Assembly: GCA_016806645.1 (NCBI GenBank)
Contig: JACSYO010000022.1
Span: 83,501 to 147,500 of the forward strand
Length of the DNA stretch: 64,000 nt
Direction of reading: 5' to 3'
Source: Ophiodon elongatus
Taxonomy: Eukaryota > Chordata > Actinopteri > Perciformes > Hexagrammidae
The notes below the pieces were generated by a model. It did no database searches and was not told where the DNA came from. It saw nothing but the letters and a program-made list of their open reading frames with translations. The position numbers were made by a program, and so were the translations under genes. Below, one piece after another: positions 1-10,826 of this stretch (positions are counted from its first letter, which is position 1; the number at the start of each line of letters is the position of its first letter).

Positions 1-160
1 TTGTGACACCATGAACACCGCCCCATTCAACCAGCTAAATTCACGGCCCTTGTCACGGGATTGCTGAAAGGCACCGTGGGAAATGTCAATGACAACCCGA
101 ACGCATCACAAAGTAACTCCTTCAATGTATTTAACACAGCTCAAATGTTTAAAATGACCT

Positions 161-163
<3 letters not shown>

Positions 164-245
<82 letters not shown>

Positions 246-258
246 TGTGTGTGTGTGT
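164..258 (+). repeat. (GT)n (GCGT)n (GT)n microsatellite
   Basis: GT repeats flanking an inner block of about nine gcgt units. The interrupted centre suggests a single-base change spread by slippage. Confidence 0.95.
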
Positions 259-549
259 CTCACTTCTTTCATAATGTGTTGGGCACACGACAGTACTGAT
301 TCAGCGCGGTAATGTCTGAATAATGAATGGTTTCAAACTGCTGAATTTATAATCATGTGTGCATAGAAAATGCACATATTAATGTGTTTGTACAAGGGCA
401 TACTTTCCTCTGGGGATTGTGGGCACATGTCCCCCTCACTTTTCAAACCCCTATTTCTGGCCATTTGTAATCTCCTGTATTGATATTGGGCTACCAGGTC
501 GGTGACTATGAGCCACTCTGTCCTTGTGTAACCAAGGGGGGAGCTGTGT

Positions 550-900
550 CTGCATTCTTGGCAAGGACGTCAATCCCGCTCCCAGTGGGCATTACGCTCT
601 GCCAGGGTTATGCCCCGTCACAGATTCTTTGAGATTTTCATGGACAGACTCTATAAGCCCAGCTGAGATGTGGAGAGTGTCCTGTATTGAGGGTGGTGTG
701 GGGTGTGGGGGCTGGGCCTGGGCCTGGGGATTGCATCTCCGCTTTTTTTGCAGATGATGTGGTTCTGTGGCCTCCTCGGACTGTGACCTCCGATGCTCGC
801 TGGGACGGTTTGCAGCCGAGTGTGAGGTGGCAGAGACCAGAGTCAGCACCTCCAAGTCTGAGGCCGCGGTACTCCGCTGGGGCGAGACTGTATGACGGGA
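550..900 (+). pseudogene. non-LTR retrotransposon reverse transcriptase fragment (FADD catalytic motif)
   Basis: Read across frames, the DNA encodes the segment around the reverse transcriptase active site: a F-x-D-x-I like stretch (ifMDrly) followed, after a GC-rich expanded spacer, by IASPLFADDVVL near 725-770. Next come remnants of RFAAECE (ggtttgcagccgagtgtgag) and RVSTSKSEAAVLRWG at 830-885. FADD is the catalytic Asp-Asp of LINE reverse transcriptases, and the VSTSKSEA sequence is typical of fish RTE/Rex-type LINEs. Several frame changes and stops show it is dead. No termini were found. Confidence 0.72.
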
Positions 901-1002
901 ACAAGAGGGAAGTCGGGCGACGTTATTATAGACCCTTTTACAGTTGACATCATCAAAAATGTGTGTGCGCATTTTGGCAACGAAAGTGGTATAATTAGGG
1001 TC

Positions 1003-1150
1003 ATTTTCTTATAGACTTTCATACAATCGGACTTCCTTTTGCAATCAGAGGAGTTGCCCCCTCATGGCCAGTAGAGAGAATGCAAGTTTTAAGGCACTTC
1101 CGCATTGGCTTCACTTTTGTCAGAACCGAAGGTTTCCACCTGGTTCATCC
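1003..1150 (+). mobile_element. CRE repeat family right-end fragment
   Basis: Only the right end is present, from tcattttcttatagactttc through agtagagagaatgcaagtttt and cgcattggcttcactttt to aaggtttccacctgg. Confidence 0.65.
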
Positions 1151-1286
1151 CTTTTCTTCTTGAGAACGGAGAAATCTCTCAATTCTGTCCGCTTTCCTTT
1201 GTGTGTGGAAAGCGGAATAAAAGCACTGACCGGTTTTCATCTTAATGTGTACCTGTTTGCTTTGTCATCCTAAAGCTGGACATTAG

Positions 1287-1422
1287 ATGCACACACACAC
1301 TTGCGCACACACACACTCAGGTACACACACTTGCGCACACACACACTCAGGTACACACACTCAGGTACACACACACACACACACACATGCACACACACGC
1401 GCACACACACACACACACACAG
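1287..1422 (+). repeat. (AC)n and higher-order (ACACTCAGGTACAC)n microsatellite
   Basis: AC repeats containing a recurring cacttgcgcacacacacactcaggtac block (twice) and single cacactcaggtac units. The tract ends just before cagaagtc. Confidence 0.9.
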
Positions 1423-1512
1423 AAGTCTTGCATGCAGCAGCAGTAGCAGCGCAGCCATCCTCCTCCCTCTCTCCCTCCATCTCTCCCCTCTGTGTCCTCC
1501 TCCCTCCCAGCT

Positions 1513-1513
<1 letters not shown>

Positions 1514-1552
<39 letters not shown>
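1514..1552 (+). repeat. (CT)n microsatellite
   Basis: A ctctct tract within a pyrimidine-rich stretch upstream of the candidate exon at 1668. Confidence 0.9.
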
Positions 1553-1554
<2 letters not shown>

Positions 1555-1667
1555 CTCAGTCTTGCTTGGTCTCCGCTCTGTCAACAGCTCCTGCATCTTT
1601 CTCTCTCCCTCTTCTTTTCTTTTTTTTTTATCTGTATATCGCTTCGGCGTTGCTGTCATCCATCACC

Positions 1668-1748
1668 ATGCGTCTGGGCATGTCCTCCTTCATTACGGAT
1701 ATCCTGAGCACCTCCAGTAACATCTGTTTCTGCTGGAACGAGGGCAAG
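1668..1748 (+). CDS. candidate first coding exon of an unidentified transcript
   Basis: The ATG at 1668 sits in a very good Kozak context (atcaccATGc). 27 codons starting MRLGMSSFITDIL and ending FCWNEGK run to a plausible donor AAG|GTAGAGT at 1749, in phase 0. Codon use and amino-acid mix look protein-like, unlike the CA, CT and CTC microsatellites on either side. The frame stays open past the donor into a (CTC)n and CAG-rich tract, then into CA repeats, so an unspliced reading cannot be excluded but looks artefactual. I do not recognise the peptide. It could be the first exon of a neighbouring gene, or a distal alternative first exon of tjp2 (the phase is compatible), or chance. Confidence 0.35.
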
Positions 1749-1891
1749 GTAGAGTCCAACCTCCTCCTCCACTTCCTCCTCCTCATCCTCCTCCTCTTTT
1801 TCCACCACCTTGCTGCTGTGCTCTGGAGCAAGGCAGCAGCAGCAGCAGCAAGGGTTGCAGCAGGGCTCAGGGCCTCTGGGTGCTGCTGGGG

Positions 1892-1894
<3 letters not shown>

Positions 1895-1934
<40 letters not shown>
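1895..1934 (+). repeat. (CA)n microsatellite
   Basis: About 20 uninterrupted CA units. Confidence 0.95.
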
Positions 1935-1935
<1 letters not shown>

Positions 1936-2379
1936 ATTTGATTACATGATGTTCCAGCGGGCTACTGTGGATACACTTCAGAGTTCGCTGCATGTGTGTT
2001 TTTTATTACTGTCAAAGTTTGCCTTGCTCAGCTGTTTGCGATTGGATTGGTTGAGTTACAATGCATAGTACAAGTTTGTGCATTTATCCGCGTTTGACAT
2101 GGTGACAGTGTGGTGGTGTGGTGAGAGAGAGACTGTATAGGGTTTATACTTGCTTCATAGAGGCTACTGCAATTTGGAGTTTTCTTGTGTTCAGCCAAAA
2201 GGTCCAGTCTCTTCATGCGCTGATGGAGACTGCTGTATTGAATACTAAGTTCTATCCTTTTAAAATGTGTGTGCAAACTTAAAGCTATAACCCCACCTAA
2301 ACCCTAAACAAATTGTTTTAATTGCCTTCATCCTAGTCAGATGAGAAAACTGGTTGCATCGATGTGCACCCAGTAGTGA

Positions 2380-2790
2380 GACGTCTTGGATGTGTTTAGC
2401 CTAACTTAGCATAAAGATTGGAAACCGGGAGAAACTGCTTGCCTAGCAGTTCCATAGTTGCATCAAAATAAAAAAATCCACCTTCTACCAAATTCAAACC
2501 CGTTTTATAAATCCCCTGTATCTTGTTAGCTCGCAAGCTAATCATGAAATTATCATATATTACCATGCTGACTCATAGAAGCAAGACCTGCTGCAAATTA
2601 ACAGTAATTTGGACCTGGCTTGACTCAGGTCCTGTGGTGGGTCTTGGTTGCTAGGAACCAAGAGGTCTTGTGGAGACTTCTATGATAGGCTACACACAGT
2701 CACTGTGCCCACTGGTTGTTGGTTAAAAAAATATCTCAATGACTACTGGGTAAGTTGCTATGTGATTAGGCACAAACATTTAACTTCCCC
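2380..2790. repeat. interspersed repeat (acttagcataaagattggaaac type)
   Basis: The motif taacttagcataaagattggaaaccgggagaaactgct is a well-known dispersed sequence in fish genomes. It is followed by the characteristic aaaatccacct and cccactggttgttggtt segments. Boundaries are approximate. Confidence 0.5.
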
Positions 2791-2794
2791 TGAG

Positions 2795-3770
2795 GATGAT
2801 TTGTCATGACTTATATGACTTTGACTTTTCATCTAGCGCCACCATCAGTTCAAAATCCAACCTTTTGGTTTATGGCCAAATACCTGCAAAATTAATGGAA
2901 TTTCCATTGACCTCAACTGTACTTTGTGTTTCGTGCTAAATAGCAAATGTTAGCATCATAGAAATAGAATATAGGAATAGGAGTAGAACGGACATTGAAC
3001 TGTTTTCCGTGGTCATTAGACTGGTACAAAAGAAAAAATAGTGATTGTTGTTAGTTGTTTTGCTGACAACACACGTCAGTGGGGCCGTAAAGTGTGGCTA
3101 GTTAGCTAGCTAGCTAGCTTGTCCTCTGCTGTGCTGGAGGGGAGTGAGGCGGAGTAACAGTTAGACCTAGCGCTGCCACTGGCCACCAACCCGCTGTTCG
3201 GCAAATTTTCTTCAACCAGGGTAGCATTAAAGCAGGGTGGCGTTATCTAGCTAGCTTGCTACTTCCACCGTGCTTTAATGCTACAGAGCCGAAAAACGTT
3301 GTCACCCATCTGGCGATAGCATTGTGATTTCCTGTGACAAGAATGTGTGGATGAAGCATACAGTTGTTAAATATTCATTCATCTACTCTGGCTTTCTACT
3401 CTTCGTAACATCACCACTCCACTGCTAGTTTTAGTCGTTACTGCAAAACCTCATCTCATTGAGTCTGCAACTCTCCCTAAGTCTGCTTAGTTTATACAGA
3501 AGTTAGCCTGCTACAATGGCCGCCGCTCTGACCAGCCTGCAACGTTTATTTGAATGGGCGTGTCCGTTCTATGCTTATTCTATTTCTATGTTTTGAGCAT
3601 GCTAACATGTTACTAACATGGCGGACATCAGCATATGCATTCGTTATCATAAACATGTTTGCGTGCAGATAGCATAGCATTTAGCTGTCGGCACACAGCT
3701 CAAAGCGCTGCTGCACAGCCTCACCGAGCTGCCGACATGGCTGCAGACTCTTGATAGTCTCGATACATTT
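2795..3770. repeat. older interspersed repeat split by the 2957-3590 element
   Basis: The left part (about 2800-2956: gcgccaccatcagttcaaaatccaa, tttggtttatggccaaatacctgcaaaa) and the right part (about 3591-3770: gcatgctaacatg, agcatttagctgtcggcacacagctcaaagcgctg) look like two halves of one GCTAACATG-rich fish repeat interrupted by the MITE. Confidence 0.5.
2957..3590. mobile_element. MITE-like element with terminal inverted repeats, inserted in an older repeat
   Basis: The left end, catagaaatagaatataggaa ... gtagaacggacat, is the inverse of the right end, gtccgttctatgcttattctatttctatg. This gives about 35-bp imperfect terminal inverted repeats on a 634-bp element. Inside, 3221-3240 and 3265-3284 form a second, 20-bp hairpin with one mismatch (GTAGCATTAAAGCA against TGCTTTAATGCTAC). 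No coding capacity is seen. A (TAGC)n run lies at 3100-3119. Confidence 0.7.
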
Positions 3771-4384
3771 CTGTTTGTGCTTAGTGAGTCTCATCACAAC
3801 CCGAGGATGACTCTGTACCGACTCTGGGTTTATTTAAAGAAATATCAGACTACCTGCTTAAATATAAATCCAATTAAAAATTAAATTAGGTTGCATCTTT
3901 GCACACATTGAAAAATGTGTCCTTGCAGAAGGACATTTGGTCAGGTCTACTCACCACTACTCTGTGCAGCAGAAATGTCAAGATGTGAGAGTTTTTGAGT
4001 AAAGTTTAATTTGCTTGTGTCAGGTGAATTTCCTCATTTGGGTTTAGAAATGAATGCCGCCTAATACCATGTGTGGTTGTAAAATGCATATTTATTTTGC
4101 CTGTGTGTGTCTATGCTTCTTAACAAGGTTGCTTATGCTCTATAAGCAGCATCAGTGTCTAACAATCAGTGTGTAACAATATATGCAGTCTGTGTGGGTG
4201 AATGTGTTATCATGGTGACAAGAAACTAAAGACCTAACTTTATTGATATTGACGGGGATTCTGTGGGTGGGTGTTTGAGAATCAGGGATAGACAAACGGA
4301 CAAAGATAAATTGAGAGACTTTGATTTTTTAACGTAATTTAGCAGTGACACTGCTGCTTGAAATGTTACTCAGATGGAGCTCAT

Positions 4385-4428
4385 GGTGTGTGTGTGTCTG
4401 TGTGTGTGTATGTGTGTGTGTGTGTGTT
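4385..4428 (+). repeat. (GT)n microsatellite
   Basis: An interrupted GT tract (ctg and tat interruptions). Confidence 0.95.
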
Positions 4429-6269
4429 AGATTGATGGATTTGTCCCGGGACTGGAGCGGTATTAGATTCAGTGCTGGGCGTCGGCGGGGGAGTGCAGAG
4501 GCAGCTGCGGATCTGTCGCTGATAAACCAATCAAATACCACGGCAGCCTCTCTGTCCACTCACAGCTGGAGAAACACATCGTCAATCCTGCACTATTTAT
4601 CTGGTAGTCGTTACTGTAACACAGCTCCAGAGGCATCGATTCGGCTAAAGCTAAGGTGTGGCAAGGTCACCTGACAGTAAACGCTGCCAACATACAGATA
4701 GCAAAGGCAAAGTGTGCAGTGCGTACACCTGCATCTTAATTACAATATATAATTCATCTAAACACCTTGACAGGGAACTTCAACAATGGGATTGATTACA
4801 TCCATATTTTGGCATGATTTAACGCAAACTACAGTGAAATCCCAAAGCAAAGTGAAAATGCAGCAAATGGAGAGAATGACATGCACTAGTCACCATGAAT
4901 AACATCAGAACCCTGTAAATGCTTTAAAAGCACTACCAACCACAGACTACAGATCTTAAAATAAGTACTGCTGAATTAAAGTATTTACAAACACATAAAT
5001 ACATATGTCATTTTGAAAAAAGGCTCAGTACTTTCCCAAAACAGCTGGACACTGCAGTTTTTTTTGGATTATACGTTTCTCAAACAGGAGGGAATGGTGC
5101 ATATGTTGGGGACTATTTTCAATCCACATTTGGTGAGTGTTTCTGGTGGCATGATGGTGTATGTGGTAGACTTCAGCAACCTCAACTGAAACCAGACGGG
5201 TCCGACTCCCAACCTGGGCTGGTTTTTTCGCGTAAAGCTTTGGGATTGGGATTTGGGAAGTGTAATTTAATAAGGAAATTGACCCTTTGCTAATCTCTGC
5301 CCCCGCTGCTTCTCTGCCAAACTGTCGGAGCGACCATGGAGCCCACACTGTCACTAACTGCACTCCCTGAAGAAACATTATCTAATTCAAGTGATTTCAG
5401 AGAGAGCAGGCAAACGGATCTACGAGAAGAGCACGTGTAGACATTCAGTATACCTGCAGTAGCTAGTGAAGCATAGAAGGGCTAATGCGAGATTATGCTA
5501 AGGATGTGCTAACGTACTCTGCTAATGTTAGCCCCACGGGTTTTTATGTGGAAACGTATGTCTCTGTCCATCCTCTCCGGCTAAAGAGTATCATTATTAC
5601 ACACCGTTTAACCGATGAGCTCCAAATCCACAAAAACAACCTGAAAATAAAGTCAACTGATAGTTGTCAAACCCTGGTCAGAGCTGGACAATGCTACGCT
5701 GTGATTGGCCAGTCTGCGTTCGAGGGGTGAGGCTTAGCCAATCGTGTGCGTCGATGCGTGTTATGTGTTGTACGCACAGTAGACACACGACGCCCCCCTG
5801 GGACGCGGCAAGAGAGACAGTTTAGCCAATGTGTTGCATTAGCCTGGTGAGCTAGCTGTCAGTAATAGCTGTAATAAAGAAAGAACTTGCAAAAGAGGGA
5901 GCTTCCTAAAATTATTCAGGGAGGGTCGTTCCATTATGTTCTTGTTGTGACAACAGATGCAAACCCCCAACCTTCCTCCACTACAGATTCCTACTCGTAA
6001 AGAGCATGATGAGTTTGGTTCTGGATTATAACTGTTTTGATTTTTGGGAAAGACGTTTACCAGCCACATTGAGCAAATACAGCAAGACTTCTTTGATGAA
6101 AATGAATTTATGTTTTGTGTATTTTGTTAATTTTTGTAGCGAGGGTTGCAAGCTATCTGTGCTATCGCTCCAACTGGTTTACATTAATACATTTTTAAGT
6201 GACAGCGTAGGATTGTGATTATTCTCCTGTCTGCTTCCCAGCTCTTACTTTTTTTTATTTGGGGGTAAA

Positions 6270-7640
6270 ACTAAGCTACACTGTCAACCGAAAATCTTTT
6301 TCAACACACTCCTATCTGTATCAATAAATCTGTTTTTGTCAGTCTTGATCAGCAGTTCAATGCATTCTTATGGAACAATAAACCTGTTTGTCTCAAAAGA
6401 TTAGTCTGAAACCGGTTTAGCTCTTCCAAATTCATCATCAGTAGACATTATTTCTGCATCTGTAATATCACCTTGGGTTCACACTGAGGTATCGTCGTCG
6501 CAGAGCCCTCTGCACTTTATTATTTGCTCCTAGCCCCCTATAGTGGCCTCCAAAATCTCTAACAACCCAGTCGTCACTAACACTATCAAGATTTGGCCTC
6601 AGTTTAGAAACACACACTAATCCTAAACAATCCCTTATTCTCCCCATCCCGTTAAGACCCAGCCTTTTGCAACTTTTAATGATTTATACTAAGATGTTTT
6701 TTCCCCCGTTTTCATATCTTTCAGCTAAATATGATTTGCCTAATAGCCATCTCTTCGATTCTTTCAAATCAGGCTCTTTATACAAAAAGCAATTACCCCA
6801 TTTCCCCAACTGCCCACCCCGAATCTAAAATTGACTACTTCCTTACCCCTTAACCTCGATCAAAAGCGGTTCAAATCAACAATCTGCAGTATAATTGAGT
6901 TCTCCATCAGGGGTTCTTGAGGGGTTTCCAGTGGGTAAACAGAAAAATGGGGAATAGTTTATTTTCATAATTTATTTCCATATAGAAGTGAGCTAGATGG
7001 GAATAAGAGTCATAAGAGAGTCATAAGAGAGACTCTTCTGATCATAGGTTTGACTTCCTCCACAGTTATCTCCTCAACTGTAGTTGACAGATCGAACAAC
7101 CAAAACCTTTTCAGGCTGAGGTCCCTGATACCAAATCTCATCAAATGGGGGTCCGTGACCTAAAGTGAATAAATTTAGTGGTCGTTGACACAAAACTGGT
7201 TGAGAGCCACAGCCTTGAAGGCTCCTGGGAGCATGTGCTGGTAGTTGCCTTTTCAAATGACCAGTTGAGTAACATACTGCTTCCATTTCACCAACGCTAA
7301 ATTGGCAAGGATGTTTTCTGATTCAAGTAATGCCTGTAAAAGACATCAGCAAACTCCTGCTGACCATTTCCATATGTTCTGGAAATGCCCTCGGCTGACA
7401 GGTTTTTGGTCCAGTATATTTAAAACTTGTCCATACCCTCAACACACCTATTGACACCAACCCTCATAACAGCTCTGTTCGGTCCCAGCATGTCATCACC
7501 TTTTACTGCTCTGTTAGCCAGGCGTGCCATTCTTCTTGAATGGAAGCATGCCTCCCTTCTGACTGAAAATCTTGGAATGAATAAAGCTCAAAAAAGTATT
7601 ATTGTCAATAAAACGATCCCTTAAAGAGTTTCACAGGACC
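6270..7640 (+). pseudogene. degraded L1/Tx1-like LINE ORF2 C-terminal part
   Basis: Frame-shifted translations give several landmarks of L1-type ORF2 after the reverse transcriptase. These are FNAFLWNNKPVCLKR (about 6357-6405), NPVVTNTIKIWPQFR (about 6565-6610), a LNLDQKRFKSTICSI-like piece (about 6850-6895), then ADHFHMFWKCPRLTGFW (about 7355-7410) and LLARRAILLEWKHAS (about 7508-7552). The order matches family ORF2 proteins. The HMFWxCP motif is the cysteine-containing C-terminal segment. The middle (about 7050-7280) looks like foreign inserted sequence. Many stops show it is non-functional. No poly-A tail was clearly assigned. Confidence 0.7.
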
Positions 7641-8874
7641 TGGAATTAACTTATTTAAAAAAACAACAACTACTGAACCTAAATGCATTTACTGTCACCA
7701 CAGGGTATCACCCAGATTTTGTTTGCTAAGTCATAAAGATCCAGAGTTGAGCTAACTGTTGGTTTCATGTCTTCAGACACAGTCAGTGTTCCACCTGCTC
7801 CACCTGCTCCACTATCTACGTACTGCTAATCAGTTTACTGACCCAGCAACATCAACAGCTGGCACGTACCACCACAGTATTCCCAAAGGTTGAAAACATT
7901 TGTCTACACTGTGGCGTAAGGTGTGTTCATGCATGATTAAAAAGTCTGGAAAAGCAACTACTCTACAGGGCAGAGCAGTGTTCACAACCTTTTAATGCAA
8001 GACATTTCCATATTTCTTTTATCCTTTACACAACCATGTAGTGTTCCTTTTTGTCTGGATTGTTAATTTGCTGCTTTTCTACAGCGTGTCCTCGCTCCAC
8101 TCGCTGGCTTCACTGTTAGGATGCACTCGGATCCTTATTTAGACCAAAGACAACACAAGTTAGAACCTATTTATTCTTTATTTAATTAATTTTACTTAAA
8201 GCAAAGGTTTGCAAAAACACTGAGGCAGTGCTTTTAGTGATGTTGGTTAGGGTAAGTTTTGTCTTGATGGCCTTGGTGTTTTAAGTGGTGTTAATTGCCT
8301 TCCGCTAATGAATCCATTAGTTGAATCCACAGTTGAATTAATTTATCTAATGGAACACTGCATTTAGTATCAAATCAAAGGCATCAGTTGTGTGAGTGGG
8401 AGTTTAAACTTCATACTTCGTTGTAGACAGTAGCTCATAGTGCAGTTTTTATCACTTGCCCGTTCACAAACCTACTTCCCAAAAGTAAATTTTTACTTGC
8501 CCCGATACAAATTATTTTGTTTATTCGTGGTTATCAAAGAAAAACTAAGACTAAAAGTAATCGTCATATTCAATCTTTATTTCAGCAAATTAATCAGAAC
8601 AAGGGCAGGTTGTGTCATAGATGCGACGCAACAAACAATCTTGCATATCGCAAATGGTATTACAACCCCCCCTCCTCTCCAGAGGTGGACCCGTTAACAG
8701 TGAGTGAGTGAGTCGGTGGGTGGGTATAGCAACATGATCGCATCCCTACTCATCCTATTTTGCCACTTGGCCCGAACTTGCCTGGTATCTTGACACAGAA
8801 AGTTTGTGCGTTGGCGACGTTATAAGACATGGTTAACGTTGGTAAACGATGGTTAACGTATGTTAACATTGTCG

Positions 8875-8970
8875 CAGTTGGGTTTAGGCAACAATACTAC
8901 GCGGTTAGGTTTGGAGAAAATGGGTTGGGTTATAATAAGTACGTTTGTAAGGTAACTTAAGCTACACATG
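8875..8970 (-). repeat. TTTAGGCAAC dispersed repeat
   Basis: The sequence gggtttaggcaacaatac, then cggttaggtttggag ... ggttgggttataataagtacg, matches the inverse of the segments at 12483 and 22460. Confidence 0.55.
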
Positions 8971-9767
8971 ACATTACATCCCGAGACATAACATCGTCAG
9001 TTAAATTAACTCAACTTTTTGTTTCACACGAACGATGGTCCGCTGAGTAAAAGTCCTGCATTGGTTTGACCCAACAACCCCTCGTCCCTCCAGAGCCTTA
9101 GCAGACTTTGACGCTCTTTATACTACGTCAGTTGCTCTGAGTGTCTAGTCATGACGTTGATTGGTCTACCGCAGAATTAGTTTAAAGCCCGGTGTGCCTC
9201 GTACAGGCGCTAAAGGGTCCCTTGTGGATTCGGTGTGAAGATGCCATGGGCTACTGCCCAATCGTTGGTATTTGACTTCTGCGAGTGAGAACAGACAGGT
9301 GATTGAGAGAGATAGTGAGCCTATAGGCTATAGCAAAACCTAATGAAACCATACAAATACAACTCTTCCAGGACAATGAAATGCTCGTTTGCACTTCACC
9401 TGATAAACTTTTCTTTACCCGCCGCCATTCTCTCTCGTGAGGTGCCCAGTTGGTCCTGCGCATGTGCAACTGTCAACAGAGACGAGAAGGAAGCGAGCTG
9501 GCCCTCTTGTTAGCTACTTCATCCATCATCAGCTCCAGGAAAAAAAACCTGATGAATTTAATACTCTGTTACCACTTGCCCGATCAGGCAAGGGAGTCGC
9601 TAGATTTACTAGCCAGATGTGGCATTTGACTTGCCCCAGGCAATCCTAATTGTTTATGCCTGTAGTTGAGACAGAGACAGCAAGAGTGTTCTTCTGTTGC
9701 TCTATGCGCAGTGAAGACTGTTTGTGTCAGCACAGTGACACCCTAGACTGGAGACGGGAGGAGGAGG

Positions 9768-9770
<3 letters not shown>

Positions 9771-9810
<40 letters not shown>
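9771..9810 (+). repeat. (GT)n microsatellite
   Basis: About 20 GT units after gaggaggaggt. Confidence 0.95.
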
Positions 9811-9812
<2 letters not shown>

Positions 9813-10343
9813 AGTGTGTGAGCTTGTGCCAGAGTGCGAGCATTAGCCAGGGGTGGGTGGGTCCATATTTCTTATTCTAATCAGACCTGTCCTGTCGGGG
9901 CTATAGGCGAGCGCTTCTACAGATTAATGTTCCTCTATCGATTGATCCATTTGGCCGGGTGGATGGATGGCACCCTAAGGTGACCCACAGCCTTCAGTAT
10001 CCACTATCTCTCCGTTTACACACCGCTGCACACTGGAACGCACCACAATGATACTGCCACACACGCAGGTATACCTCATAAGAGTGGCAGAGTGCTGTCA
10101 ATAAGGGATAATCAGCAGCAGGCTGTATGTTAAACAGTTAGAGTGACCATGACGGGGGTGGCTGATCCGTGCCATTTACACTATTTTATTTAATCGACTA
10201 CTGGCAGCGTAAAAAACTGGGATGTCACCAAGTGGTTCCTGAAGAAATGTTTTGAAGCTTGTCTTTGGATAATTGTTCATCATATATAGCTCTTCTTTAA
10301 ATTTCTGCATCCATTAAATCCAAGAGTCTGGAGCTGCCTTAGA

Positions 10344-10826
10344 CCAGGCAGCAACCTCCAGTCCCAAAGAGTGAAGCCAATGTGGAAGTGTTATAAATTA
10401 GCATTCTCTCTACTGGCCATCAGGGGGCGACTCCTCCAGTTGCAAAAAGAAGTCAGATTATATAGAAGTCTATGAGAAAATTAACTCTACTTCTCTCTTG
10501 ATTTGTTCTCTCAGTAAACATTGTAAACATGAGTTTGTGGTCTCAATCTCTAGTTTCAAGTCTTCTTCAATACGGCATGATGTTCATTTAGTAAATTATG
10601 GTCCATTTAGAGTCAAATAGACCATAAAGCAGAGTATGATTTAGGGTGGGCTTACTGTGATTGACAGGTCGCTGCCGCAACCAGAGATATGGCAACGTCC
10701 GTTCATCGGTTGCAAAAAGGCAAGATGGCAACGGCCAAATCGCTGAACACGAGGCTTTATAATGGCAGTTCACAAACCAATGGGTGACGTCACGATGACT
10801 ACGCCCACTTCTTATATACAGTCTAT
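10344..10826 (-). mobile_element. CRE repeat family, full-length copy with 8-bp target duplication
   Basis: This 483-bp copy starts ccaggcagcaacctcc and ends cttatatacagtctat. It is flanked by a perfect 8-bp direct repeat GCCTTAGA (10336-10343 and 10827-10834). Eight-base duplications are typical of hAT-type insertions. The ends are not obvious inverted repeats of each other and no protein is encoded, so it is non-autonomous. It contains GGTGACGTCAC (a perfect palindromic CRE core) near 10783. Reference sections shared with other copies include GACCTGTCAATCAC, ACCATAATTTACTAAATGAA and AGTAAACATTGTAAACATGAG, in either orientation. Confidence 0.75.

Noticed and set aside
1287..1949. 220-codon + frame
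   Set aside because: Most of it is CA, CT and CAG repeat translation. Only the 27-codon part from 1668 to the donor at 1749 looks exon-like.
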